The notes below the pieces were generated by a model. That model was given only the letters and a program-made list of their open reading frames with translations. It was not told the DNA's origin and made no database searches. Shown piece after piece: positions 1 through 13,116 of a stretch of 64,000 nucleotides of DNA. The stretch's first letter is position 1, and every line of letters starts with the position of its first letter. The DNA lies in assembly GCA_948470475.1 (NCBI GenBank), contig OX419336.1:29075505-29139504 (forward strand). The letters are read 5' to 3'. Made by a program: the position numbers and the translations under genes. The DNA is from Galaxea fascicularis. Its lineage: Eukaryota > Cnidaria > Anthozoa > Scleractinia > Euphylliidae.

Positions 1-1327
1 TGCGCTATTTATTAACTTAATAAATATATCTTACTTTTCTCTTGATTTACGCTGGAAATGTATGTGGGTTTTGCCTCCACCAAACAAGTTTATTGTTGGA
101 GAGGAACTATCTTTTGGCAGACAAATAAGAAGTGCAGAATCGAGGTTCAGTAGAACTGATATTCGGTGGAAAATTTTTTTTCGGATTTTCTGCAGATGTT
201 TTCTAGTGTGAGGATTTGTTTATATTACTTAAACAATTAGCCGAAGATTTCAAAAGCAAAAGCTTCGAGAATTTTTCTTTTCATCATTTTTGTGTTTGGC
301 TTCCTGTTAACCTCGGGTTTATACTAACAAGATTTTTAACTAAGATGCAATGACGTATTCTTGTTGAGTCACAAACGCAACTGTGTAAAATAAACGGACA
401 AGTTGATACTCTTTGATAAAAGCGGAAAATGTTTCCGTGATGAAGCTCGTGATATACGCTGAATCAAAGCACGGATCTAGCTTGATGTTCCCCCTTCATT
501 GTTATGAATTTCTGCGAAGGACAGCTGACTCAGTCTTTGTTTTCCATAACTACTGCTAAAAGAACAATAAATTTTGCCTGCAGCGTCTTAGGCAGCTTGT
601 CGGGTTTATTTCGCACTGTTCTTTGACCAAACATTTTCTTTCTTTCTCAAGCTCTCGGACGTTTCTTAATTCATTATTTTTGTTTAAAAAATATAACACT
701 GAACAATTGTACGTTTCCCTGTATTAAATTACTATTCTAGAGGACCCCTTTAACAAGCAACGCCCTCCCTTCGAGCTTGTGTTTACCAGTGTAAGAGAGC
801 CGTCCAAACCTCCCAAAATTACTTGAAGGGTCGTCTTCAAAGCCAAGCTACCATCAGGTCTGAGTTTTGGAAGCTTTCAGTATTTTATTTTTTGTTTTGG
901 ATTACTTATGACAAATAATGGGTCTCTGGTCCCTAAACTGATGACAATTTCAACACATTTTTTGTGAGTACTGCGGAAAACCTTGAAATGCAAAGTGCGC
1001 GCGAATATGTTTGCTCTCGCAACGCATAATAAGTTCCACGTTGGAAAGGCCACTCGCGTTGCTAAGATCAAAACTAGTTTAACTGATGAAGCTTTGGAAA
1101 TGAGACCAGTTAGGGTTGAAAACTGTTCGCTTTATCTGACGAATACTCCAGAAATTCTCTTCTCTCGCTAAGAAAGACGTTGAACGAGAATTTTTCAGCT
1201 GTTTTCGTATATGAAGGCTAAGTTGATGACATGTGTGCATGAAAATTTTATGCTCTACCTGACAGCCTAATCTATTTTTGAATTAATTAACATTAAAGAT
1301 AAATTTTCAAATTTACTCTCTTTCTAG
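1..1327. other. Gene-poor left edge
   Basis: AT-rich non-coding sequence. I see no conserved coding exon, RNA gene or clear repeat. Short ORFs here have no recognisable domains and many stops around them. If the exon-like stretch at 1328-1396 is real, this would be the intron before it. Confidence 0.5.
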
Positions 1328-1396
1328 GGTGGTGAACTTCCTTTCGAATGGAGCTCGAATACATCGACTTGGAAACCACAGGAATTACCAGCTCAG
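1328..1396 (+). CDS. Possible orphan internal coding exon
   Basis: A pyrimidine-rich acceptor (ctctttctag) precedes 69 bases that are open in frame 0 and end in CAG|gtgagt, a near-ideal donor. The 23 codons start GGELPFEWSS and end KPQELPAQ. I do not recognise the protein. A second frame is also open, so coding is not proven. It could belong to a gene entering from the left, be a non-coding exon, or be chance. No convincing partner exon is visible on either side. Confidence 0.28.
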
Positions 1397-4200
1397 GTGA
1401 GTGAAGACACAACGAAAACTACAAACACAAGACATTGAAAACATCAGTCGACTTTTGCCCGCGCCGCAAAAACCACGGAAAAGGCAATTTAAATATGCGA
1501 CTGATGTGCCATGTCCGGGTGTAGAAATAATCTTTATTGACTTGTTCGGTAGGCTCTGGGTGAGCTCAACAATGGCCGTATTTTGCAAGCAGAGATAATT
1601 CCGTTTGGAACCGAGTTCATTTGTTTACTTTAAAAAAATGTAGTCGAACACTCATCAATGTTCCACCTTTTGAAAAGGTTTGGAATATCAAGGTTTGTAA
1701 CCTCGACCAATTATTCGTCGCTGGGTAGAAGCAAATAAATTCGCCACAATTTAACTTTCAGATGATATTGTATATTTTATAAGCTTGGCTGCCTCACGTT
1801 TCGCGTCAAAAGGCCAAATCTCTGAAACCGATTTAAACCTGGTCTTTCTGCGACATACAAGTCGCTTTTAATAAGCTTTGTAAAGATTAATAAAACCAAA
1901 AAGTTCTACCATTATTCGCGATTTTGGGGCTATTGTAATTCAAAAATTCGAACTTAGTTTACGGTTTGCCTTCCTTGTTAGCGGAAAATTAAATTTGGCC
2001 GTCGGTTGGGGCAGGTACCTCGTAGCCTAACTCACGGATGTTTTGTCGAGAGAAGTACGTAGGCGCCGCAAAAATGGTGAAAAACTCGTGCGAATCCATC
2101 GAAGGAAGCAGTGTTTTCTGTAGCGAGTCTCCACTTAGATAGATCGCTTGTATTTTCATACGAATGATTAAGCTTAACCCTACGTATTACGTAAAATTGC
2201 CTGATCCACGATCTCGCAATGGAGAAAAAAGAAGGCAAGTAAAACAGTGCGTGAGTTGAGTCCATGTCTCAAATAATAGTTACAGTCGGCCAAGGTTTCC
2301 TATAACCATTGTTTAACTATTTAAATTTGCAAGAGACCCTGTTTTCAATTCCGTCGAAAGATTTCAACCATAAAAAATGCTTTTCTCGCTGCAACTGAGA
2401 GATTTTCCTTGTTTTTTCTGAAACGTTGAAAGGCCTGAAACGTTCACGCTCCGCTCGCAAGATCATGTTTTCGAAAGAAAACTATGGCTTTTCCTTATTA
2501 GGTATCCTTTCACGGGGAATGTATGAAATCGCGGGATTTTGTTACTTGCTCACCACAGATTGAAAAATTGTCTTGATTACAGTGTAACTTAAAAAAAAAA
2601 CCGCTGAAAACAGCACGCTATCCTTGCACTAAGCAAAGGGTATATCAATATCTTGCTGGATGTTTAACCTTTGGACAATCGAGAGATCACACGCGCAGAT
2701 CCCAGAATGATAATTATCGGCGAAAAACAAAACAGAGATTAATATTTTAATAGTTTTTTTTTGGATTTTTCCCTTAGCGCGCGATGACTAATTATGCAAA
2801 ATTTGAGACTACGCTTATTTACTTACTGATCTGTCAAAGGCTGTGGCTTGAATCTCGTATTGACTTTGCATGCGGGTATCATACTCAACACGACCTTTTT
2901 TTTTTAATTTTCGCGGATAAGAGCAAAATCTTTTTCGCCAATTTTCTTGTTAGTCACGTACAGGATAGAACGTCCCTTTATTGGGACAGTTAACTGTTCA
3001 GGTGAAACCGTTTAAACTGGTTTTGATACTTCAATTAGAAAACTCCGCCTTCATCAAAGAATGGCTGTGTTCCAAGAACGGGAACTGTTGAAAGCCGCCG
3101 ACTGAAACCATCGAAACATCGAGGTTAATTTTCCGTGACTGAAGATTTGTGAGAGAAAGTAAATCTCAGGCAAAATATCCGCGGCTGAAGATTGAAGAAA
3201 ATACTAACCGACCAAAAAAACGTTAGTTAAGAAAGACTGCTTCTTGTCTTTTTTTTTTTTTTTTTTTTTACATGAGGGTTTGTATTTACTTTCCGAGTTT
3301 CAATTTGCCGATCAAAACACTGGGAACTTCATTTCTTTTCCGTTTGCTAGAGAAACCCTGCATGGAAGTAATACTACTTTCCTGTTGACAGGGTGAAATA
3401 TGTATTGGGCGCAGCCAGTCCGTAGGATTGAATGACAGGTCAATCTCAAATGAAGTCAAATCAACTAAGCGAAAGTTAAAACAATTGATCTGATCCTAGT
3501 CTCAGTTCTTGAAAAAGGTTGCTTATGTGTTATCTTTTTCTGTCAAAGAATTAACAAATTGTTGCGCCTTGTGTTAAGAAGGAAAAGTCTAGTAAATCAA
3601 GTCAATCAATGTGCAAAGTTTTAATTTCCAATGTTTTTTTTCAATCGAGTTTAAGAGTTTTTCCGTGAAAAATTGCACGAGCGTACGTGATAATTGTCAC
3701 ATATCGCACCCTCTCTATAAGGTGTGTTACAAATTCGAAAACATTTTACACCTCTTTAAGGATAAGTGTGTAACTGAGAGAAGTCGATGTGTTTATAGGG
3801 TATCAGTGCTAAGACACCTAATTGTTGAATCAGATAAGCAAGCGGGAATAAGATCTCTGTTGACCACGTACGTGTTGTAGTAACACTTTAACGTAACATC
3901 CTGTTGTCGTGGGCAGTGCTGGAAAGGTGGGAGAAAAAAATCATTCCTCTAATTCCCACGGTCACAAGCATGATAAGAGTTGCGTGATCATTTCTATATT
4001 TATAACTATCTTATCACCATGCCAGCCGGCCCTGGTCGTCGTCGCACTGACTGAAATTAAATCCATTGTGGCCTTTTGTTTACGGGCTGTCAAGTCAAAA
4101 GTACAGCTCTTTTATTGACCCTCCCACATTGAAATAAGTTAATTTTAAGGATTTAGTGTAAGGCTACAACAGTGTCTATCAAATTTTCGAAAACCTAAGT
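1397..4200. other. Non-coding stretch, no gene recognised
   Basis: AT-rich sequence with homopolymer runs, including a poly-T tract at about 3249-3269. Acceptor-like sites occur (for example before 2777) but the frames after them show no conserved motif. I see nothing else here. Confidence 0.45.
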
Positions 4201-5076
4201 AGTGAGATGATCGTTCGAGATGTGCAATGAGGAGGGATTCGTTTGCGTGCGTTCCGAGGCGATGTGTGGTCAATTTCGTGTCACGCTATCGAAGATCTCA
4301 AATCAAAAATTCGGGTCATGCGCGCGTTGAGTTTTCTGTTGTCTGCCTTAAGTTCCCGTCGCCCGCGGCGATTGGTGGATTCGTTTTCAACATTTGTTCA
4401 TGTCAATGCCCCCCTTGTTCGATTATTGTTTACCAATCTGCATACATCTTGTCCAATAAGGTTTCCATCACGTGTGATCAATAAAAATAATGGCAGAATA
4501 GCGCCAAGTTGTCACTGCTTGTCCCGTTCCTTCGACGTGACGTTCTAAAATTCACGACACGGGCTGTAAAGAATTCAAGGCAGTTTTGCGAGAACGGCGT
4601 TCGTTCACTTGAACACGAACTAATTCGGTGTTTACTTCTAGTATTCTTTCGCGGTGTTTTACAAGTGTGTTCGGTGATTTGACCGGAAATTCTAAAGCGC
4701 GGGTGATTTTGTGTTGGCGGGTGATTGACAATGCGGTACATTTCAGGTGGTGTTTGATTGGTCGAGAGCCGACATCCAATCACTTCGATTGCATGTGTGT
4801 CGTTTACAATGAAACTTGGCTTTTTGTCTGGGAAAGCCTGACCGGGCGAAGCTCTTCGAGTTTATATTGAACGAATTTCAAGGTTTCAGACGTAGTTTAT
4901 GATAACAATTGGACACCTCAAGATTCCGAATATAGCTGACTGTATGAGAAGGCGATTGTGTCGGGGAATGATGTGAGCAAAAAGGAATTCTTGAGGAGCG
5001 GTTTCGCGAGGATTTTACTCGAAAATTGGATTGAGACTTTCAAACCGTACAATCTACAACGTGATGATGAATAACG
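4200..5076 (+). promoter_or_regulatory. Probable promoter and 5' UTR exon of the ZMIZ gene
   Basis: This block is richer in CpG than its surroundings and ends in AAC|gtaagt at 5076/5077, a strong donor with no good coding frame before it. The next plausible acceptor that leads into a conserved gene is at 15298, which would make a first intron of about 10.2 kb. The transcription start cannot be placed. The last bases of the exon contain ATGATGAATAAC; spliced to 15299 this opens a 12-codon upstream ORF that overlaps the main start out of frame. Linking this exon to ZMIZ is inference; cDNA would settle it. Confidence 0.35.
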
Positions 5077-7456
5077 TAAGTTTGTTTTGTTCCTCTTATG
5101 TGTCTGATGATGTATAACTTGTCGCAGAATTGAGGTGAATAATTTATTGTCTGAAGTTAGTTTCGACGGTTTCTAGCGCTTAAATTTGGAAAGCGTCCGC
5201 GACCTGCCGTCTGACGTTAGGCCGACCGAGTTGAACTGAGTCTCTGTACCGCGCGGCCTGGCTTTGAACTTCAAAACTTGCGACTTTGAAGTTCATTTAG
5301 CAATTTTTTATAATTTCTCTGGAAGGATTCTACTAAGAAATTGTTATGGCATTGTAAGCGGTTTGTGCCCACTGTATACCGTTAGCGAGACTTGTAAACA
5401 TGGCGGTCACTGGCCTTGAAAAGAAAAGAATCGAATCCAAAGCTACAGTAGCTTGAGCTCTGTTGAGCGTTCCTTCGGTTGTCTTATCAAATTGAAAATT
5501 AACCGGTAAATATCTCGCGTTTTTGAGAGGTCTGCCTCGTTCATCTGACATTATTCTTTAACGTACTGCACTAGTCTTGGCACTTCTTTCCGTTTAAAAC
5601 GGTGTAAACAACTTGAATTTACCTTTGTGCTGGATCAGGAGAGAGTTGTAAACAGTCCTATTATATAGCAGATTCAAATCTCTGCTCCAGATGCTATGTA
5701 ACAACTATCGAGTTCCCAGTTTTGTGTTGATTATTTAAATTGTCTTTGCACGCGTGAATAATTCTTCTTAGTAACTGAACCAGGCTTTTTATAGCTGTGT
5801 TATTGAAGTTTAATATTGTGATCATTGGCTTATGGTTAGTTATTTTCTCCATGATAGGAGCTGTACATATTAAAATAACCCCATCGTGCTCAATCACTGT
5901 TGTTGAAGGATTGCAAAATTTGAAAGAACCCTAGCTGAACCACTTGAGAAGGATGCAGTTAAATAATTCAAAGAATTCTGTGGTTTGCAATGGCTTTATT
6001 ACCCTAAAATTAGCCCATTTTCTTACAAGATCTGCCTTAGGACAACGTCCCCGGCGTTAAGGTTTTCCACCGATCAATCGCTTCGTATGCAAATTGAATA
6101 GCAGGAGTTTTCCTGAGCTTTGCTCCGACAAGAAATCATTTTGAGTTAGTGCCGGCTTAGAGGTAATAGGCGCTAATCATGGCTTCTTCACTCCAATACA
6201 GCTTACTGGCAGTCAAGTTTTTGTGCCCCGAAGCATAAAACTGCGTGGAGTTTGTAGACCGAAAACGAAGTTCTTTGATTTCATTTGCATTTCAGACCAG
6301 CTTTTTAAGCTGATTTGCATTTTCGACAAGTGTCTTGGGTGCATTTTCAGCGATGGATATGTTTTATCTCAGATGCGAGGTCATCGAGGGAAGTTTTTCC
6401 ACCGAGACCTTTGTATTTTGATCCTCATTGCTTTGTACAGTCTGGCGTCGAATTTCGAAGGCGAAAATCGTGATCGTGTGAAGAAAAACTCTCTCTTATC
6501 AAACCATCCTACGAGACTTTCACGCGTGTGTTTCACTCGTGTGTCGACAGAAAATCCACAAGATCCATTATATCGTGTTTCGCCTATGAATGTCATCGTA
6601 ACCTCGCTAAATTCTGAAAATGCCCTTCATAGCGGTGGAATGCTGAGAAATCCTCCAGGAATGTTCTCTTTCTGAAGAGCCATCAAGATTTTTGCTATGT
6701 TAAACGATGAGTTCGGATAATCGTAAACATTGTTATAAACTTATTAAAAATGAGAATAAATGTACTATTATTACAACCTTTTCAAATATCAAAACGTAGT
6801 AGATCAAAAGGGAAGGCCGTGATGTTAATTAATAATCAAGCTGGCAAGAAATCCCTCTGACACCTTAACAAGTAACCCTGGGGGAATGTAAGACTAAGCG
6901 TGGCTCAAAGATCACCGGCTTTCCCACATCAACCTTTTTGGTCCTCATTTAAAATTAATTTTTCCTATGATTTGATGTAAAAACATTACAAAGTTATGTT
7001 ATTTCTTGCATTTGAGTATTATTGGTCGATGGTTTAAAGGTTTTCACAGTAAAATCCATTCTTGGTTTGTGTTATGTTGAGAAAGCATGGAAAAGCACTA
7101 TAACTTAAGGAACGCTGGTTTTAATGTACCACGTTTTAATACTATTAAGTATGGGAAGCATTCTTTGAAATATTTAGGGCCTATGTTGTAGCATAAGTTG
7201 ACAAAGGAGGAGTGTACCTTGAGCAGTTAACTCTTTTAAACAACAAATAAGGAAGAAAGACCTGGCGGCGATGTTGATCGAAAATGAAGGATGCAAGAAC
7301 TGTAATTTATACACAAGCTGACAACAATATATTTATGTTCCTAGGATATGAATATATTTCATTCGCAAATTCTGTAGGAATTTTAGTCATTTTTAAATTG
7401 TAATTTGTATATAGACAAAAGCTAGAACAACTGACACATGAATAAAGTTACTAACC

Positions 7457-7458
7457 TT

Positions 7459-7490
<32 letters not shown>

Positions 7491-7491
7491 A
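7457..7491. repeat. (TTAC)n microsatellite
   Basis: About eight copies of a CTTA/TTAC tetranucleotide. It directly follows an aataaagtt-type sequence, so it may be the tail of a decayed retroposon, but no head is recognisable. Confidence 0.9.
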
Positions 7492-9845
7492 AATGAACTA
7501 ATTCTGGTAAAAGCATGAGAAATCACTTTCATAGCTGTACACCAGATAATTATTCAATGATGCAATAGGAAGGAACCCACAAAGCATGACTTGGCCAATA
7601 TTTGTTTGCTGTCAGCAAAATCATCCTTGATAGATGAATTCATGTTGTAAATGCAGTAAGTTCCTCAGATTTCTTCAATTCCATCCTTGATTCTTTTTAA
7701 GGACTTTCTTCATCATGTTTGTTTATACCTTTATTATAGCAGATCTCTCAAAATTATTAGAGTAATGGTGTAGTTACATTACTTTTCATTCAGTTATTTG
7801 TGCAATCTGACAGCACAGATCTGTACTAAATTAGTGAACTTTTTGATTAGGTGTGTGCATTGAAGGATCAGAAGGTTGGTACAGTATCATGTCCTGTTGT
7901 GCTGAAATCACATTCACATGAAAATGCATGTACTGGGTTCTTTGGACCTACAATTTGGGAATTTTTAAATAATGAAGATACTGTGTAAAAAATTGACATG
8001 TCTATTATGACTGGAACCTTTTTTCATTTCATGGTGGAGGTAGTTTGAGAAATTTAAGAAATATTGGTGTTACAGGGAAGTGATGTGGAAAGGGAGATTG
8101 AGGGATGGGGGGTGGGGGAAAAAATTGTCAGAACAAGACTGGACTTGTACCCAAGTACTGTAATTTGAGCCTACAAAAATAACTTAAGGTCAATCCTGTA
8201 CACATATTTTATACTTCTTGGGGCAAAATCCACTAAAGGTGTTATACAATTTGAGTTCTTTTCATGTCCACTATTATGAACAGCTCAGAAGTAAAGGAGA
8301 AAATAGTCAAATTGCTACACCATAATTTCCTTTAATTTTCCTACATGTAGAGCTGATTTACATGTAAGTAAGCATCAAATGCAGTAATAACTGAAGTGTA
8401 ATAATAACTGTGCTTGGTAAATTGCTCACAGAATAGATCGAGATGGCATCAGGCTCTTCGTTGTTGTACTGTTGAAGGATTTTGCATTTTTGCTTTGGTT
8501 TATGATTAACCCTTTACATCCCAAAATAATACAGAGTACGAGAATACAGGAAATGATCATCAGGGATCAGATGGGTTGATGTGTATACAAATTCTCCCTA
8601 CATGTAACAAATGAACTACATGAGATATGTAAGGAGAATGTATATGGTGACATTGGGAATTAAAGGGTTAAACAGATTGTGGGCATGGTCAACATTATGC
8701 TGTGATCACATGAGGAATGCAACCCAGTATTCTCCTGACCATAGGATTCACCAGGGCATTGCCCCTTTTTCAATGAATTGTCCATGTTGTCCAGAGTTGT
8801 GGAGGATGGTTGATTTTAAAAAATAATTGAACAATGTTGTAAGAAAGAGAGACCTGTTTTTCTCAAATGATTCTCTCTTCATGCCTTAGTCAAAATGTCT
8901 TGCTTTTTAGTTTACAATACGGGAAAGTATCGCCTTACACTGGTTGATTCTAGAAAATTACTCATTGTCTTGTTTTGTGTATGAGACCACATGGATTAAA
9001 TACAAAGGGGTTTAATCCTAAGCTTGCTTCAGTTGTACAGAACGTGTATTGTTGTGCAATAACATAGTGACATGGCATGATCGGATTATTGCATAAGCTA
9101 AAACAATAGCCACTGTCCGTTCTTGCGTCATGTTTTTCTATGTGCTATTTGTGGAAAAGCTGTTGTGTCTGTCTGTCAATCCTTGTTTGGCTAAATTGCT
9201 CAATAGTTGGTATTTGATATCAGGTATTTTGTGGATTGTCACGTATGTGCACAAGTTTTCATTAATATTCTTGTATTGATTGTTTTGATTTCATGCTATT
9301 CTTCTTTTCTCCCCTGTCTTATTGACTAATCAGAATAATGAAAGCTCAGTTCATGATTTTTTTGTTATAGATGTAGGCTTGAAAATCAGATGGTAAATTG
9401 ACATTAAGCCCTTGTATAAATTTGCTCAATGAACTGAGTTATAGCAGTAGAGGTGCAGTCTTAATTTGCACAGATTGCTGAAATCTTGTTGGTTTGAGTT
9501 TTTGGTTTAGTAAAAGTTTGATTGCTACTGCCATAGTGATGGCTTGTTTCTTGAAACTTTTTGAAATTAATTACTTTATTTCTAATACTGTCTGTACATG
9601 TACATCAAGCTTCAGATTAACTTGGCAAATGTCTAACTTTTTCTTCAAACTTATCTCAAGTTCTGCTTACACTGTAACTGTAGTTACACTGCTCAACCAA
9701 ACATAAAGGTTACAAGAAACAAAGGAAATAATCAACAACTAACAAAGGTCAAAAGAATTTACCTCATCATCACCATAGAAAATGTACTGTATGAAGAACA
9801 GCTTGGAGAAGACACATACTAGTAGCAGGCTTAAGGGTTAAAGTT

Positions 9846-10130
9846 TGGGAGCAAGCAGGGATAGCACTGTAGTGAGAGCACTCACCCCCCCCCCCCCTGC
9901 CAGTGTGGCATGCGTTTGATTCCTGAACTCAGTGTCATATGTGGGTCGAGTTTGTAGTTGAACCTTACCCTTGCTCAAAGAGGTTTTTTTCCCAGAACTT
10001 TCATTTTCCCCTCTCCTCTGAACCAACATTTCAAAATTCCAATTTGACAAGGAATTGGGGGGCCAATTCATAATGACTGTTTAACTTAAGTGTCACCCTC
10101 GCTAAACAAAGTTGATTTGATTTGATTTGA
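9846..10130 (+). mobile_element. tRNA-derived SINE
   Basis: The head resembles a tRNA-type RNA polymerase III promoter: an A-box-like segment near 9862-9873 followed by 'gtgagagcact', and a B-box-like segment (gcgtttgattcc) near 9912-9923. The body contains stretches typical of a tRNA-SINE that I know from coral and anemone genomes (tcatatgtgggt, ttttcccctctcctc). It ends in a (GATTT)n tail at 10112-10130. A C-run at about 9884-9897 interrupts the tRNA-like part. The copy is diverged and probably silent. Confidence 0.72.
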
Positions 10131-12091
10131 ATGTTGTAATCTTAGTTTATGTTATTTAATTTTAAAATGTGTTTACTAGCAACGTTAAATTAATTGCTCA
10201 CTGTCTGTAGTAAAGGAAAAAATATATAGCATCAATATCAAAAGGTCCTCAAAATCTTTCTTACTTTTCTTTATTATGCTGCAAGGATTAAGGTGATCAG
10301 AAGGTGTAAGGTGAAAGATATTTCTGCAGTCAGTGAAGGCTATGGAATTAGATTTTTAAACTGCACGGAATAAAAAAAATTGATCTTTGATGTACACACT
10401 GATATGCAGATTTACATGTAGGTCAACATTCAGTGAAACAATATCTGATTCAGATGCACAGGCAATTACCTGTTCTGAGGAAACTAGGTTCTAAAGGCCA
10501 AGGTTAGCTTCGGAAGAGAATCTTTAGAATTCAGGATGTGGCTCTAGTTTAAAGATTGCTTTCATTGTTACTACATCCTTTGGGTTTATTAGCTTTTAAA
10601 CCTCAAATCTGCACCTGTGTGTTTGTCTTGTCAATCACCTCACAAGCACACAATCACATCACAGCTGGTACTTATTGCTCACCAATGAAATTCACACCAA
10701 TTTCTTAGAATGGTGTAAACATGTCATGGGTGTATTGTTTTTATGTAAAAACTGTTAAGCAAATGGCCAAACATTGTCATAGTAATTCAAATTCGAATTG
10801 AAAGATTCTCTTTTTGTTTCATAATCAGAAACATCGTCACTGCAGATTAAGTTTTCTTAAGGATTGATGCTTCTTCATGTACATGTATATGGGTTTTGAG
10901 GTAAAAAAAAATTCAGTTGAAAGCATTTACATATAGCTGTTTTACATTGAAAGTATCTTAGATCCTACATACAGTGTATTTTGTAAGGTTAGGATATTAT
11001 GTGGGAAAATAATTTCCTTTTGAGGATGTTATGCTCTCATCAAATTTTGTATTAATTTCATCATGGTAGCAGTTAAGGACCATGCCAGCAAGACCTTGTC
11101 AATGATCTCTTGGTTGCCTTGATTTTTAACATTACAACTCTTGGTGGAGTGATTTATAGAATTGTTGGGGGTAATAATATTCATATAGTCATACACATTC
11201 AGAGTAGAGTCAAAGGTACATCACATTCAAGCAGCTGGAAAGGTGGCTTCAACACCACAAAACACCTACATGTACTTAATGTTTTCAAATTTGTCTTTAA
11301 TAAATTCCAACAAACTAGCAAACATTGTTTTCATAAAAATGTCAGTACTTCATTTTTGTGACTGCTGCACTCATATTTGTCCTCAGAAAGCCATAAAATA
11401 TTTTGACTACATTTGATAGCAATTTCATGCCTTTTGGGACCAAAATTTGGTTTTGGAACAAGTACCTTTCAGGCATGTTGATTTTGGCTTTTTCTTCGTT
11501 GTCTGTTTTAAAGCTGAGTATGAATCAAGAAAACTGTGAATAGTTTATTATTTTAACTTTGGCAGAACTCAAACCATACACGTACAAAATTTATAAAAAT
11601 AAAAAGAGATTGACAAGCCCCTATAGTTAATTATTTTTGACTGCTGATGCTCACATGTTGCCGCAAACAGCTTTTCTTTTACACTGTGTATGGGCTATTT
11701 GTAATCTGATTGTAAGAAAATGGAGTATGTAAAATAGAAAAACCCATAAGCAAGTAAAGACCAACAATAAAATCAAACAAGGTTTCAGAGTCAAAAGCCA
11801 AAAAGTTGTTTCATTTTTTTTAATTTTCCTTGCTTACGTGCCACCAAACCTTTGCTAATAAAATAATGTAATAAGTCCTTCACCAACACCAAAAAAGAAT
11901 ATTAAACAAGAAAAGTGATGTAACGTTAATCCATTGTTTGAGAAATGCCAATAAGTAGTGCACAAGGAGTCCAGTATACTGAGCTCAATCCTCAAATTGC
12001 CTCAAGAGTACATAGCACTATTCTGTTCATTGTGTCTTTGGACAGGACTCGAGTTCGTTTATGTGTAATGTCTATTTAGTTCCCATGAAAA

Positions 12092-12268
12092 CTAGGGCAG
12101 TGTTCTCCTTTTCAGGCAATAATTAACCGGTAAAATTTACCACCTCTAATACCACTTTTTACCACCTAAAATTGCTTTGAAGCAGACATACTGAAGATGA
12201 CTGCGACTGCTCTATTGGTTTGAAAACCTCTTTGACCTGTTGTGCTGAAAACAAGGGAGAACACTGCT
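12092..12268. mobile_element. Short TIR element (MITE), copy 1
   Basis: Ends CAGTGTTCTCC and GGAGAACACTG are perfect inverted repeats. They are flanked by CTAGGG on the left and CTAGGA on the right, a near-perfect target duplication. The CAGTG ends suggest a hAT-like non-autonomous element; family assignment is inference. There is no coding capacity. Confidence 0.6.
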
Positions 12269-12436
12269 AGGAATAAAATTGTTGGAGAAATGCCAATAAG
12301 TAGTGCACAAGGAGTCCAGTATACTGAGCTCAATCATCAAATTGCTTCAAGGGTACATAGCACTATTCTGTTCATTGTGTCTTTGGACAGGACTCGAGTT
12401 CGTTTATGTGTAATGTGTATTTAGTGCCTGTGAAAA

Positions 12437-12613
12437 CTAGGGCAGTGTTCTCCTTTTCAGGCAGTAATTAACCGGTAAAATTTACGACCTGTAATACCAC
12501 TTTTTACCGCCTAAAATTGCTTTAAAGCAGACATACTGAAGATGACTGCAACTGCTCTAGTGGTTTGAAAACCTCTTTGACCTGTTGTGCTGAAAACAAG
12601 GGAGAACACTGCT
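12437..12613. mobile_element. Short TIR element (MITE), copy 2
   Basis: Same element as at 12092-12268, carried in the second unit of the 345-bp duplication, with the same CAGTGTTCTCC / GGAGAACACTG ends. Confidence 0.58.
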
Positions 12614-13116
12614 AGGAATAAAATTTAAAGATGATTCCCAGGATTCATCTCAAGTCAAGTCATCTTTAGGCAGGGTGGCCCTTTCAGCATTAGGCTGGTA
12701 TCAGATTGTTATGTCTCAGGAATTATCGACCGATAAATCTGATCACACAAAAAAATGCACTTTTTGTTGAGTTACAGTTCATGGACATAATATAATAGCG
12801 TGACACGACCGTGAGTTAAATTTTTTTCTTGCTGCATTGATGTGTATTTGTTCGTTTAATTAGTGAGGCAGTTACCGAGACATCAACATAGAGTCTGCAC
12901 TGTATGCTGGTCAAGATCATCTGGTGAAGCAAGCTTTTCTATGGGTTTCATGATTTTAAGGAATGATAATTTAGTTGTGGGTCATTATGTAAATTATTGT
13001 GATTTATCTTTGGTCTTTGTTTCTTCTTTAAGTGGAAGGTGGGGTACATAAGAGAAACAAGTTGAAGTTGATAGTGACATTTTATTGTGTTGGTAGGCAA
13101 TGCAGCATGACATGGG

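Larger units (their letters stand above)
11932..12627. repeat. Tandem duplication, two copies of about 345 bp
   Basis: The sequence beginning gagaaatgccaataagtag at about 11940 recurs at about 12285 with only scattered substitutions, giving a period of 345 bp. The second copy ends at about 12627 (ggaataaaatt). Each unit contains the inverted-repeat element described separately, so the element was copied by segmental duplication, not by two insertions. Neither copy is coding. Confidence 0.92.

Noticed and set aside
6223..6675. 150-codon ORF in the putative first ZMIZ intron
   Set aside because: No recognisable domain, no conserved motif, no splice context; length is possible by chance in a window this large.
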